Source of the DNA: Actinomycetota bacterium
GTDB taxonomy: Bacteria; Actinomycetota; Actinomycetes; Mycobacteriales; JACQDL01
Assembly (NCBI GenBank): GCA_016201065.1
Contig: JACQDL010000035.1
Coordinates: 1-64,000, forward strand
Direction of reading: 5' to 3'
Length of the DNA stretch: 64,000 nt
Shown: piece by piece, positions 9,901 through 18,438 of the stretch
Position numbering within the stretch: position 1 is the first letter of the stretch
Layout of the letters: each line of letters begins with the position of its first letter
Translations under genes and position numbers: made by a program
Notes under the pieces: model-generated
Databases searched by the model: none
What the model saw: the letters and a program-made list of their open reading frames with translations, nothing else
Told to the model about the DNA's origin: nothing

Positions 9901-11605
9901 CCTCATCTCCGACGCGTGGAGCTACTTCCAGGTGCTCGTGCCGGACCTGGTTCACCTCTACGAACACCCCGACGACCCGCTTCCGGAGCTGACGCTGACG
10001 TTCCGCGACTACGTGCTCGGCGTCGGTGCGCGGCTCCCCGACAGCGACATCTACCGGCGGTCGGAGCTGTACTGGCGGGGGCGTCTGGCGTCGCTGCCGC
10101 CGGCGCCGCGCCTGCCGGGCCGGCCGGCAAGCCAGCCGCCGCTCCCGGTCCGGTTCGATCGGTGCGGCGGGCACCTGGACCGTACGGAATGGGCCGAGCT
10201 GCTCGCGCGCGGGAACGAGATCGGGGTGACCGGCAGCGTCCTGCTCGCAGCCGTCTTCGCCGAGGTGCTGCGTTCCTGGAGCGGGCAGCAGCGGTTCACC
10301 ATAAACTTCCCGCTCTTCAACCGGCTGCCCCTGCACCCCGAGGTCCACCGCATCATCGGCGACACGACCACGACCCTGCTGCTCGCGGTCGAGAAGACCG
10401 ACGGGACGTTCACCGACCGGGCGGTCGCGTTGCAGCAGCAACTCTGGGCCGACCTCGAACACCGCTACTTCAGTGGGGTTCAGGTCCTGCGCGAGCTGAC
10501 CAAGCTGCGCGGCACGATGGCGCCGGCGATGCCGATCGTGATGACCAGCCTCGCCGGGCACCCGCCACGCCACCATGCCGCGTCACTCGGCACGGCGACC
10601 TACTCGATCTCGCAGACCCCCCAGGTCGAGATCGATTTCCAGGTGTTCGAGGTCGCCGGCCAGCTCCAGTTCAACTGGGACTTCCTGCCCGCCATCTTCC
10701 CCGATGGGTTCGTCGAGGGGATGTTCGCCGACTACTGCGCCATCCTCGAGCGGCTCCGCCGGGAACCGGACGCCTGGGAGGCCCGGACGCTCACGGTGGG
10801 CGGCGGCACCGGGCACGCCGCCGCCGATCCGGCGGCGCCGGCGCCCGCGTGGTCCCGGTCGGTAGCCGGCGCCGGCGCGGACCTGGCCTGGGAGCGGTTC
10901 TGGTCGGGGGTGCGGAGGACCGGCGCCGACGGCGACGTGCTCTGGGACCCGGACGACCGGGCCGAGATCGAATGGTGTCTGGGGGTCGCGACCGAGCGGA
11001 TGGACCGGTCGCTGCCAGTCGTTGATGTCGGCTGTGGGAACGGCCGGTTCTCGCGGGCCTTCGCGTCCCGTTTCCCGCTGGCGGTCGGCGTGGATGTCTC
11101 ACCGAGCGCGGTGCGCGAAGCCGAGTCGGAGTCGGCCGGGCTGGCGCGGGCGTCGTACCGGGTGCTCGACGCGACGCGGCCGGGGGAGGCGATGGCGCTC
11201 GCCGACGAGATCGGCGACACCAACGTTTTCGTCCGCGGGGTGCTGCACATCCTCGACGACCGGGGGCGGGCCGGGTTCGCCGCCGCGCTGGCGGAACTCG
11301 TCGGCCGGCGGGGGACCGTGCTGCTCGTCGAGCCGATGTACGAGGAGGGATCGTTCGGCTATGTCGGTCAGGTCGGCGGGGCGAAGGGGCGGGCCGCCGA
11401 CCTGGTGGGGCCGCTGGAGCGGGCCGGTGTCGGTGCGTCGGGGCGTTTCGCAGACGCCGAGCGGGCGTGGTTCTTCCCGGCCGGCGCTGGTTGGCGCGCC
11501 GTGGCGAGCGGCACCACCGCGTTGCGGGTGCTCAATCCGGAACACTCCGGGGGCGCCCTCGAGGTACCCGGCTACTTCGCGGTGCTGACCCGGTCGCGGT
11601 GCTGA
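6980..11605 (+). CDS. NRPS: (C remnant)-A-PCP-Cy-methyltransferase
   Basis: 1541 residues. Residues 1-200 look like a C-domain C-lobe remnant without HHxxxDG. The A domain (about 215-725) has HLIYTSGSTGEPK, YGSTETT, YDTGDLA, GRLDAQVKIRGFRVE and SNGKVD. In its A4 region the usual Asp235 reads Ala (GFAVQLMEW), suggesting a substrate without an alpha-amino group. PCP: FFDLGGYSLL (about 770). The condensation-like domain at about 835-1270 is a heterocyclisation (Cy) domain, shown by FPLTDSQQALWIGR, DFLISD (DxxxxD, near residue 973), IGDTTTTLLL, PIVMTSLAG and SQTPQVEIDFQ. A class I SAM methyltransferase (VVDVGCGNGRF, near 1348) ends the protein. There is no further A or PCP, so Cy must work with a partner, most likely the Cys-type A-PCP protein encoded convergently. 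A TTA codon lies at 9113. Confidence 0.93.
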   Translation: MAEQVCPSAVFLDLPVDFARAPEAAAAAQLTVPARCPAPDDAPAWWSAVLVTFLHRQTASTSVGLIGDDLGDGRVATCVVQVSPEDTVDAVLEQVRAGGSAGEPVPRSAVTATTAGPVRVTASVRRVGGGDVAAPGDGACADLTLRVSGDGATADLAVAAGLWSPDTVHRMARQIARVAEFAAGRDGTGTARQDTPIRDIVLLDPQERARIVVDWNATGTRWPPGSYLDLLAACVARDPERLAVSGGGRTVNFGQLDRVTNQIARRLQRIGAAPGTRIGLLAPRGVEFVMAAIGILKTGAAAVLLDPANPDPRLAYLIEDSAPMAVLAPAALRERIAEGPAFLPVDGTVFDRESTQPVPVTITDDTVSHLIYTSGSTGEPKAVLERHGALVNLVHWTGRAYGVRAGDQASWLSTPGFAVQLMEWMPYLALGVTIHIGDMEDRTPEQIRDWLVTEGITHTMLVAALAERVWTLAWPADARLRIMVTTAERVHSWPPADTAFRVVMTYGSTETTNVLTCLDLGTGLDLTAQATPDTVRSARPVPVGRPIANLRAYLLDDADRPVPVGVVGRLHVAGAGLAAGYHQRPELTAARFRPNPFAEEPAVVLYDTGDLARYRADGAIELLGRLDAQVKIRGFRVELGEVESAVRGAPNIGEAVVTTRESDEGDLQLVTHVAPVPGRRIQPAALRAHLAQRLPYYMVPTVIICLRVLPRLSNGKVDLRGLPAEGDSGSAEPAVEPAAPRNEVEAALLCEWSRLFRLERIGVHDNFFDLGGYSLLAFQFIDHVRTAFGVETSLPDLYRCPTVAQLAEHVVASRDRGSAGFGDLPPIVGDPARRHDEFPLTDSQQALWIGRGDAVALGNVGCHGYFEWDGDLDPARFAVAWRALVRRHDALRTVIGRDGTQRVLSDPPDYPIPVLDLRSTPADDAEKTLLALRDQLSHQVMDDGQWPLFDVRMSLLPDGLVAGRRTRLHLSLDFLISDAWSYFQVLVPDLVHLYEHPDDPLPELTLTFRDYVLGVGARLPDSDIYRRSELYWRGRLASLPPAPRLPGRPASQPPLPVRFDRCGGHLDRTEWAELLARGNEIGVTGSVLLAAVFAEVLRSWSGQQRFTINFPLFNRLPLHPEVHRIIGDTTTTLLLAVEKTDGTFTDRAVALQQQLWADLEHRYFSGVQVLRELTKLRGTMAPAMPIVMTSLAGHPPRHHAASLGTATYSISQTPQVEIDFQVFEVAGQLQFNWDFLPAIFPDGFVEGMFADYCAILERLRREPDAWEARTLTVGGGTGHAAADPAAPAPAWSRSVAGAGADLAWERFWSGVRRTGADGDVLWDPDDRAEIEWCLGVATERMDRSLPVVDVGCGNGRFSRAFASRFPLAVGVDVSPSAVREAESESAGLARASYRVLDATRPGEAMALADEIGDTNVFVRGVLHILDDRGRAGFAAALAELVGRRGTVLLVEPMYEEGSFGYVGQVGGAKGRAADLVGPLERAGVGASGRFADAERAWFFPAGAGWRAVASGTTALRVLNPEHSGGALEVPGYFAVLTRSRC

Positions 11606-11632
11606 CCCGGTCGTGGTGCTGACCCGGTCGTG
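11582..11632 (+). repeat. Three 17-bp tandem repeats at the NRPS stop codon
   Basis: The 17-bp unit GTGCTGACCCGGTCGtG is repeated at 11582, 11599 and 11616 (one base differs in the first copy), and a fourth diverged start follows. The repeats include the stop codon (TGA at 11603) of the A-PCP-Cy-MT gene and supply its last residues, so the gene end was probably rewritten by slippage. Confidence 0.85.
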
Positions 11633-11658
11633 GTGCTGACCCGACCGGGTCAGCACCA
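11631..11658. terminator. Bidirectional terminator between convergent NRPS genes
   Basis: A perfect 12-bp stem (TGGTGCTGACCC with GGGTCAGCACCA) and a 4-base loop GACC sit between two NRPS genes that converge. A stem of this quality works in both directions. The left arm is the last copy of the tandem repeat, so the hairpin seems to have formed from the repeat plus an inverted copy. Confidence 0.75.
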
Positions 11659-11743
11659 CGATGGGGCACGACTGGGTCGGGCCGGACGGCGCCGTGCCGT
11701 CGGGATCACGGGGGTCCCGCGCCGACGCCGTCCGGTGGCGCGG

Positions 11744-14365
11744 TCAGTTCGGTGGCGCGATCAGGTCGGCGAGGCGATCCGCGGCGGTCACGGCCCGCGG
11801 GTCCTGGCCGAGCACGGCCGCGAGGTCGGTGACGACGGGATTGTCGAACACGACCCGCAGGGGCAGGTCCACGCCGATGAGCTCGTGCAGGTGGCGGACG
11901 AGGCGGATGCCACGAAGCGAGTCCCCGCCGAGCCGGAAGAAGTTGTCGGTCCGCCGCACATCGTCCAGGCCGAGCACGTCGGCGACCGCCGCGGCCACGA
12001 GGCTCTCCAACGCGGTCTCCGGGATCTCGTCCGCGCTCTCCACCGGGTCGACGTGCTCGCCGGCCGGCCGCCGCGCCCCCGCCGGCTCGGCGCCGCGCGC
12101 GAAGGCGGCGATGTCGCCGCCGGCACGTCCGGTGAGAACCAACCGGTCGACCTTTCCGTTGCGGGTCAGCGGGAGTGCGTCGAGGAGGGTGATCGCCGAG
12201 GGGACCATGTACCGCGGGAGGACGGCGCGCAGGTGCTCGTGGAGCTGGTCGCCGTCGGCCACAGCGCCGGGACGGAGCGTGACGAATCCGTGCAGCCGCC
12301 GCCCGCCGCCCGAGCCGGCCCTGGGCGCGATCACCACGGCGTGGTCGACCGCCGGGTGCTCACGCAGCGCCGCCTCGATCTCACCGAGCTCGATCCGGTA
12401 TCCCTGGATCTTGATCTGGAAGTCGATCCGGCCCAGGATCTCGATGTTGCCGTCCGGCAGCGAGCGCCCGCGGTCGCCGGTGAGGTAGGCACGCTCCCCG
12501 GTCTCGGGCAGCGTGACGAACTGCGCCGCGGTGCGCTCCTCGTCGTCCCAGTAGCCCAGGGCCAGCCCGATGTCGCTGGCCACCGCCATCTGGCCCGGCA
12601 CATGGACCGGGCGTTGGTACCACTCCTCGTCAACGATGTAGTACCGCTGGTTGCTGATGGGCTTGCCGTAGGGGATGCTCGTCCACCCGGGATCGACGGC
12701 GCCGATCGGGTAGAACACCGACCAGCAGATCGTCTCGGTCGGTCCACCGGAGCCGACGACCGAGATCCCGGGCGCCTGCGTACGCAGCCGATCGGGCAGC
12801 GTGAGCGGGATCCAGTCACCTGACAGGACCGCCAACCGTACGGAGGACAGCGGTGCGTCGGTACGGATCTCGGCCTGCCCGACGATCATCTCCATCAGCG
12901 CGGGGACGGAGTTCCACAGGGTCACCGACTCGGCGGCGATGAGGTCGACCCACCGGTCGGGCTGCGCGCGCTCGAAGTGGTCCGGCAGCACCACCGCGGC
13001 GCCGGCCGCCAGCACGCCGAAGACATCATAGATCGACGCGTCGAAATGAAGGCCGGAAATGGCGAGCAGCCGATCGTCGGGTCCGATCCCGAACCGCTCG
13101 TTGACGTCGAGGACGAGGTTCACCACGCCGCGGTGGTCGACGGTGACCCCTTTCGGTTCGCCGGTCGAACCCGAGGTCCAGATGACGTAGGCGGGATCGG
13201 TCGGCCCCTGGAGCGCGGGCAACGGGCCGTCGTCGCCGGACTCGAAGTCGGTGTCGACACAGTGCCGGACGATGTCGTCCGGCCAGGTCAGGCGGGTGTC
13301 GAGCGATGCCTGGGTGAGCACGTGGCGCACCCGGCCGCGACGTAGCAGCCGCTCCAGCCGGGCGGGCGGTACGGAGGCGTCGATGGGCAGGTAGGCGGCA
13401 CCGGCGGTGAGGACGCCATAGACCGCGGCGTATTGCTCCCACCCCTTCTCCATGACGATCGCGACCAGCTCGCCGACCCGTACGGTGGGCGCCGGGCCGG
13501 CGCCGCGGAGTCGGCGGCCGATCCGGTTCGCGTAGCCGACGAGCTCGGCGTAGCTGAGCCTGCGGCGGGCGTCGATGACCGCCTCCGCGTCGGGGTTGCG
13601 GCGCGCCGCCGACGCGAGGAGTTCGTGGAGCAGGACGGCGGGCACCTCCGCCGCCGTCGCGTTGATCTCGCCGAGGAGCGTGCGGTCGGCGGCCGGGACG
13701 AGGTCGAAGCGGCGGCGCTGCCAGTTCCGGGGGTCGGCACCCAGGGTCCCGAGCAGGCTCCGGTAGCTGTCGCCGGCCGCCGCGAGGAGCTGGTCGGGAA
13801 TGGCCCCGGCCGCCGTGTCCCAGGTCATGGTGAGGCCCTCACCGGCCGCCACGAACGTGACCTCCAGCAGCGACGCTGGGTCTTCCGGAACGGTCGTGCC
13901 GTCCGGCCGGACCCCACCGATCACGACGGGGCAGGGCGGCGCGGCGCGGCGGTGCGCCGTGGCGTCGCGGACCTGGTCGCTGATCGCGACGGCCCGCTGC
14001 GCGAAGGTACCGTCGCCGCGCTCGGCGACCACGACCGCCAGATCGCCGTCGGACCCGGAGCCCGTCACGAGCCGGATACCCAGGGTGAACGTCGGTTCCG
14101 CGGACCAGGCCCGAATCACCTCGGCGAAGGCCGCATGCAGGGCCGCGTCCAGGGTCACCCCGGCCTTCAGCGCCTGCCCGGCCAGTGCGCGGGTGTCCGG
14201 CGGCGGCAGGGTCAGCGTGCGCCGGGCGCGCGGTCGCGGACCAGCGGCGGCGGTCCGCAGCGGAAGCTCCGGCGGGCGCACCTCATCCTCCGGTCGGGAT
14301 CGCGTCTCGGTGCCGGCGTCGTGCGACGGTTCCGGGCTGGGCTGGATGTGTGCGAGTCCGGTCAT
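11744..14365 (-). CDS. NRPS: (Cy/C remnant)-A-PCP, cysteine-type
   Basis: 873 residues. Residues 55-235 resemble the C-terminal lobe of a condensation/Cy domain lacking the catalytic N-lobe. The A domain (about 260-760) has WTSGSTGEPKG, GGPTETICW, YLTGDRG, GRIDFQIKIQGYRIELGE and RNGKVDR. LHFDASIYDVFGVL, LWNSVPAL and LSGDWIP are typical of cysteine-activating domains in pyochelin/yersiniabactin-type synthetases; pocket residues read about D-A-Y-N-V-S-x-C-W against the Cys code DLYNLSLIW. The PCP is near the C-terminus (FFRLGGDSLRG). ATG 14365 has a GGAG six bases upstream. It would supply cysteinyl-PCP to the Cy domain of the convergent gene to build a thiazoline. Cys is the best guess, Ser or Thr less likely. 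Confidence 0.92.
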   Translation of the reverse strand: MTGLAHIQPSPEPSHDAGTETRSRPEDEVRPPELPLRTAAAGPRPRARRTLTLPPPDTRALAGQALKAGVTLDAALHAAFAEVIRAWSAEPTFTLGIRLVTGSGSDGDLAVVVAERGDGTFAQRAVAISDQVRDATAHRRAAPPCPVVIGGVRPDGTTVPEDPASLLEVTFVAAGEGLTMTWDTAAGAIPDQLLAAAGDSYRSLLGTLGADPRNWQRRRFDLVPAADRTLLGEINATAAEVPAVLLHELLASAARRNPDAEAVIDARRRLSYAELVGYANRIGRRLRGAGPAPTVRVGELVAIVMEKGWEQYAAVYGVLTAGAAYLPIDASVPPARLERLLRRGRVRHVLTQASLDTRLTWPDDIVRHCVDTDFESGDDGPLPALQGPTDPAYVIWTSGSTGEPKGVTVDHRGVVNLVLDVNERFGIGPDDRLLAISGLHFDASIYDVFGVLAAGAAVVLPDHFERAQPDRWVDLIAAESVTLWNSVPALMEMIVGQAEIRTDAPLSSVRLAVLSGDWIPLTLPDRLRTQAPGISVVGSGGPTETICWSVFYPIGAVDPGWTSIPYGKPISNQRYYIVDEEWYQRPVHVPGQMAVASDIGLALGYWDDEERTAAQFVTLPETGERAYLTGDRGRSLPDGNIEILGRIDFQIKIQGYRIELGEIEAALREHPAVDHAVVIAPRAGSGGGRRLHGFVTLRPGAVADGDQLHEHLRAVLPRYMVPSAITLLDALPLTRNGKVDRLVLTGRAGGDIAAFARGAEPAGARRPAGEHVDPVESADEIPETALESLVAAAVADVLGLDDVRRTDNFFRLGGDSLRGIRLVRHLHELIGVDLPLRVVFDNPVVTDLAAVLGQDPRAVTAADRLADLIAPPN

Positions 14366-14494
14366 GGCAGCTCCGCAATGGGTCGGGTTCGCGCGGACCC
14401 GGTGGGCGCAACAGGAGTGCCGGCGCCGACCGTATCGAGGTGCCCGGGGAACGAACCGCGGCGGTGTGAGTGCGCCGCGGACCGTAGGGGGCGG

Positions 14495-14523
14495 CGGTTA
14501 CCCGGCGGTTACCCGGCGGTTAC
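14495..14523 (-). promoter_or_regulatory. Candidate SARP box, three 11-bp repeats (Cys-NRPS promoter)
   Basis: Three identical CGGTTAC heptamers start at 14495, 14506 and 14517, an exact 11-bp period. Read toward the leftward NRPS gene they are GTAACCG, 130 bp before its ATG. This is the strongest member of the repeat family and fits SARP direct-repeat operators. Confidence 0.72.
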
Positions 14524-14552
14524 CCGGCACGGCAGACCCCGCGGCCGGGCAG

Positions 14553-14570
14553 ATAACTGCCGGCTAACCA
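14553..14570 (+). promoter_or_regulatory. Candidate SARP box upstream of ALDH operon
   Basis: ATAACTG (14553-14559) and CTAACCA (14564-14570) start 11 bp apart, about 110 bp before the ALDH start and in the orientation of that gene. Together with the adjacent triple repeat facing the other way, the divergent region appears to hold one operator per direction. Confidence 0.5.
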
Positions 14571-14680
14571 CGCGCTCGTAGCGTCAGCGCCGGTGCCTCC
14601 GCAGCGACGCCCACCACGGCCATGCTCACCGCGGCACCGCACGTCACGGCACCCGCCCTCGGCCAAGACAGGTGTGGCAG

Positions 14681-16165
14681 ATGACAAGTACCTCATCGTC
14701 GAAGAGGTTCGATGTCCAGTGGATCGACGGGCAGTGGACGCCGTCAAGCGCGGACGACGGGATCACGGTTGTCAACCCGACCGACGAACAGGTGATCGCC
14801 GAGGTCCCCGCCGGCACGCGCGGCGACGTCGATCGGGCCGTCGCCGCGGCGCGCCGCGCATCCGAACGGTGGGCCGGCACGCCGCTCACCGAACGGCTGG
14901 CGTTCCTGGAGCGCCTCGTCGGGCGGCTGACCACGCGGTCGGAGGAATTCGCCAACGACATCGTGGCCGAGGTGGGGGCGCCGCTCGCGGTGGCCCGGCA
15001 GGCCCAGGTGGGGTTGGCGATCGCGCTGGCGGCGTCCTATCTGGACATCGGCCGGGAGTTCGGCTACGAACGCCGCGTCGGGAACTCCCGTGTCGTGCGG
15101 GAACCCGTCGGGGTGGTGGCCACGATCACGCCGTGGAACGTGCCGCTGCTGCTGACCTTGCAGAAGATCGTCCCGGCACTCGTCGCCGGCTGCACGGTCG
15201 TCCACAAACCCAGCGAGGTCACACCGCTCTACTCGTACCTGCTCGCCGAGGTCGTCGCCGAGTGCGACCTTCCGGCCGGCGTGTTCAACATGGTGGTCGG
15301 CACGGGACCGGAGGTCGGCGCGGAGCTCGCCCGGCACCCCGGCGTCGACCTGATCTCGCTGACCGGATCGACCCGGGCGGGCCGGGACGTGATCCGCAAC
15401 AGCGCGGACACCGTCAAGCGGGTGCACCTGGAACTCGGAGGCAAGAACGCGAGCGTCGTGCTCGACGACGCCGACCTCGATCGCGCGGTCCGTGCGACGG
15501 TCGACCAGGCGTGTTTCAACACCGGACAGACCTGCTTGCAGTGGAGCAGGTTGCTGGTGCCGCGCGACAGGGCCGGCGCTGCCGCGCGGATCGCGGCCGA
15601 GGTCGCGGCGACCTACCGGATCGGCGATCCCCGGCTGGACACCACCGACCTGGGTCCGCTGGTCTCGGCGGCCGCGCTGGAGCGGGTCACCGGATACATC
15701 CGTAGCGGCATTGAGGAGGGCGCCGAGCTCGTCGCCGGCGGTGCCGGGCGACCGGCTGGCACCGAGTGCGGCTACTTCGTCGAACCCACGATCTTTGCGG
15801 GGGTCGACCCCGCCATGACCGTGGCCCGGGCCGAGATCTTCGGTCCGGTGATCTCGATCATGCCCTACGACACCACGGACGATGCGATCCGCATCGCCAA
15901 CGACACCGACTACGGCCTGCACGGTGCCGTGTGGTCGGGCAGCGACGACCACGCCCGGCAGGTCGCGCGGCGCATCCGCACCGGGGTGATCGACATCAAC
16001 GGTGGCACGTTCAACATCGCCGCGCCGTTCGGTGGCGTCAAACAGTCCGGATACGGACGCGAGTGCGGCGTTGAGGGCCTCGACGGGTTCCTGGAGACCA
16101 AATCCATCCAGGAACCGGCGACCGGGCCGGAGGTCACCGGACCGCGCCTGCGCGAGACGTCGTGA
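14681..16165 (+). CDS. NAD(P)-dependent aldehyde dehydrogenase
   Basis: Aldehyde dehydrogenase superfamily member of 494 residues, full length. The Rossmann and active-site features are present: TPWNVPLLL, GSTRAG (cofactor loop), the general base Glu in LELGGKN, the nucleophile Cys in NTGQTC, and the EIFGPV motif. ATG 14681 is preferred; a GTG nine bases upstream is also possible and neither has a strong ribosome site. It heads an operon with the tryptophan halogenase and flavin reductase. If the hydroxylated amino acid made by the A-PCP/P450 pair undergoes retro-aldol cleavage, this enzyme could oxidise the resulting indole carbaldehyde to a carboxylic acid. That role is inference; a general housekeeping ALDH role cannot be excluded. 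Confidence 0.92.
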   Translation: MTSTSSSKRFDVQWIDGQWTPSSADDGITVVNPTDEQVIAEVPAGTRGDVDRAVAAARRASERWAGTPLTERLAFLERLVGRLTTRSEEFANDIVAEVGAPLAVARQAQVGLAIALAASYLDIGREFGYERRVGNSRVVREPVGVVATITPWNVPLLLTLQKIVPALVAGCTVVHKPSEVTPLYSYLLAEVVAECDLPAGVFNMVVGTGPEVGAELARHPGVDLISLTGSTRAGRDVIRNSADTVKRVHLELGGKNASVVLDDADLDRAVRATVDQACFNTGQTCLQWSRLLVPRDRAGAAARIAAEVAATYRIGDPRLDTTDLGPLVSAAALERVTGYIRSGIEEGAELVAGGAGRPAGTECGYFVEPTIFAGVDPAMTVARAEIFGPVISIMPYDTTDDAIRIANDTDYGLHGAVWSGSDDHARQVARRIRTGVIDINGGTFNIAAPFGGVKQSGYGRECGVEGLDGFLETKSIQEPATGPEVTGPRLRETS

Positions 16166-16255
16166 CGCCGCAGCGACCTGGCGGGCCGTGGACCGGCGCC
16201 GCCATCGGGCAGGGAAGGCCGCAGGACACCACGGCGTACGACCGTAAGGAGCGAC

Positions 16256-17848
16256 ATGGACAACCGGATTGAGCGGGTCGTCGTCCTCGGCGGGGGGACC
16301 GCCGGGTGGATGACCGCCTCCTACCTGGGAAAGGCGCTGCAGCGCACCGTGGAGATCACGGTTCTCGAGGCGCCGAACGTGCCGCGAATCGGTGTTGGCG
16401 AGGCGACCGTCCCGAACCTGCAACGGGCGTTCTTCGGCTATCTGGGAATCGAGGAAGAAGACTGGATGAGGGAATGCAACGCGAGCTACAAGCTCGCGGT
16501 GAAGTTCGTCAACTGGAGAACGCCCGGCCGGGGGCAGCCGACTGCGCGCGACTACAACGGCCGTCCCGACCACTTCTACCACCCGTTCGGTCTGCTGCCG
16601 GTCTACGACAACATCCCGCTCTCGCACTACTGGATGTACAAGCACGCGCACGGGCAGACCGACGAGGCGTTCGACTACGCGTGCTACAAGGAACCCGCGA
16701 TCATGGATGCGAAGCTCGCGCCACGCAGGAGCGACGGAACCCAGGTCGCGTACTACGCATGGCATTTCGACGCCGCACTGGTCGCGGACTACCTACGCAG
16801 GTTCGCGGTCACCAAGCAAGGGGCGGTTCACATACAGGACACCCTGACCGAGGTCCTCAGGGACGGGCGTGGGTTCATCACCGGACTCCGTACGGAAACC
16901 GGTCGCCTCATCGAGGGTGACCTTTTCGTCGATTGTTCCGGGTTCCGGGGGCTGCTCATAAACAAGGCGATGGAGGAGCCGTTCATCGACATGAGCGACC
17001 ACCTCCTGTGTGACAGTGCGGTCGCCGCGCGGGTGCCGCACGACGATGCCGCGAACGGTGTGGAGCCGTACACCTCGTCCATCGCGATGAGCTCGGGCTG
17101 GACGTGGAAGATTCCCATGTTGTCCCGTTTCGGCACTGGCTACGTCTATTCCAGCCAGTTTGTGGATCGGGACGACGCGACGGAGGAGTTCTGCTCGCTC
17201 TGGGGGCTCGATCCCGCCGCTACGGACCTCAACCATATCCGCTTCCGGGTGGGACGGAACAGGCGTGCGTGGGTGAAGAACTGCGTGAGCATCGGCCTCG
17301 CCTCCTGCTTCGTGGAGCCGCTTGAGTCGACAGGCATCTACTTCATCTACGGTGCGATCCACCAACTCGCGAAACATTTTCCTGACGCTCGTTTCGACCC
17401 CGGTGTCATCGATGCGTTCAACCGTGAGATCGAATTCATGTTCGACGACACGCGAGACTTCTTGCAGGCGCATTTCTATTTTTCGCCGCGCACGGACACC
17501 CCCTTCTGGCGCGCGAACAAGGAGCTCACCCTTTCACCGCAAATCCGGGAGAAGGTCGCGACGTATCGCGCGGGACTCCCGGTGAATCCCCCAATCAGCG
17601 ATGAGAACGGGTACTACGGGAATTTCGACACGGAGTTCCGCAACTTCTGGACCAACGGCAGCTACTACTGCATTCTGGCCGGGATGGGGCTGGTGCCGGA
17701 CTCGGCGCTCCCCGTGCTCTCCTACAAGCCTCACTCGATCGACGGTGCCGAGCATGTCTTCGGTGACGTCAAGCGGGCACGGGACGAGCTGCTCGGCACG
17801 TTGCCCTCGACGTATGACTATCTGCGCGTGCTGCACGGCACCGGGTGA
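16256..17848 (+). CDS. FAD-dependent tryptophan halogenase (PrnA-like)
   Basis: 530 residues, the usual length. It shows GGGTAGW for FAD binding at the N-terminus, the catalytic Lys in VKFVNW (Lys83), the halogenase signature WTWKIP (Trp282-Trp284), and EPLESTG with the catalytic Glu357 and Ser358. Long stretches recall PrnA (for example [27 protein letters not shown] and the [11 protein letters not shown] region), placing it with free-tryptophan 6/7-halogenases rather than PyrH-type 5-halogenases or phenol/pyrrole halogenases. It uses FADH2, O2 and chloride or bromide; the FADH2 is supplied by the reductase gene that overlaps its stop codon. GGAG precedes ATG 16256. Chlorination position (7 likeliest) is inferred only from resemblance. 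Confidence 0.96.
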   Translation: MDNRIERVVVLGGGTAGWMTASYLGKALQRTVEITVLEAPNVPRIGVGEATVPNLQRAFFGYLGIEEEDWMRECNASYKLAVKFVNWRTPGRGQPTARDYNGRPDHFYHPFGLLPVYDNIPLSHYWMYKHAHGQTDEAFDYACYKEPAIMDAKLAPRRSDGTQVAYYAWHFDAALVADYLRRFAVTKQGAVHIQDTLTEVLRDGRGFITGLRTETGRLIEGDLFVDCSGFRGLLINKAMEEPFIDMSDHLLCDSAVAARVPHDDAANGVEPYTSSIAMSSGWTWKIPMLSRFGTGYVYSSQFVDRDDATEEFCSLWGLDPAATDLNHIRFRVGRNRRAWVKNCVSIGLASCFVEPLESTGIYFIYGAIHQLAKHFPDARFDPGVIDAFNREIEFMFDDTRDFLQAHFYFSPRTDTPFWRANKELTLSPQIREKVATYRAGLPVNPPISDENGYYGNFDTEFRNFWTNGSYYCILAGMGLVPDSALPVLSYKPHSIDGAEHVFGDVKRARDELLGTLPSTYDYLRVLHGTG

Positions 17849-18438
17849 GTGGTGTCGTGGTGGGCACATCTCGGGCCGATGACACCTTCCCGGAGCCCGC
17901 CGCGCCGATCTGGGAATACAGGGACTTCATGAGTTCGTTCCCGACCGGTGTCGCGGTGGTGACGAGTCTGGACACGGCGGGTGAGCCACAGGGAATGACC
18001 TGTACCTCGCTGCTCAGCGTCACGCTCCGGCCGCCCACCCTGCTGGTGAGCCTCCGTCACGGGAGCGCCACGTTGGCCGCGGTGATCGCTCGTGGGGTGT
18101 TTTCCGTGAACCTGCTGCACGCCGGCGCCCGGGAGATCGCCGAGCTGTTCTCGCGTCCGGTCGAGAGCAGGTTCTCCCGAGTGTCATGGCGACTGTCGGC
18201 GCACGGTGCGCCGTGGCTCGTGGATGCGGCGCTCGGGGTCGCCGACTGTTCCGTCGTGGGTGCCACGGACGTGCGTGATCACCGTTTGGTCTTCGGTGAG
18301 GTGCGGCACGTGTCCGTGTGCGAGAGCGACGCGTTGCTCTATGGACGCCGGCGGTTCGGTTCGTGGGCGGTGCCGGCCCCGGACGTCGGCGGCCGGTCGA
18401 CGAGCGGGACGGGGTCGGCCGGGACCTCGCCGCGCTGA
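17845..18438 (+). CDS. Flavin reductase, halogenase partner
   Basis: 197-residue protein of the FMN-binding split-barrel flavin reductase family (PrnF/HpaC type). Typical segments are [29 protein letters not shown] and FSVNLL, then a conserved region about [18 protein letters not shown] 17845 overlaps the halogenase stop (GTGA), so it is coupled to the halogenase, to which it delivers FADH2. The last 25 residues are a low-complexity tail with no counterpart in the family. Confidence 0.92.
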   Translation: MSGVVVGTSRADDTFPEPAAPIWEYRDFMSSFPTGVAVVTSLDTAGEPQGMTCTSLLSVTLRPPTLLVSLRHGSATLAAVIARGVFSVNLLHAGAREIAELFSRPVESRFSRVSWRLSAHGAPWLVDAALGVADCSVVGATDVRDHRLVFGEVRHVSVCESDALLYGRRRFGSWAVPAPDVGGRSTSGTGSAGTSPR

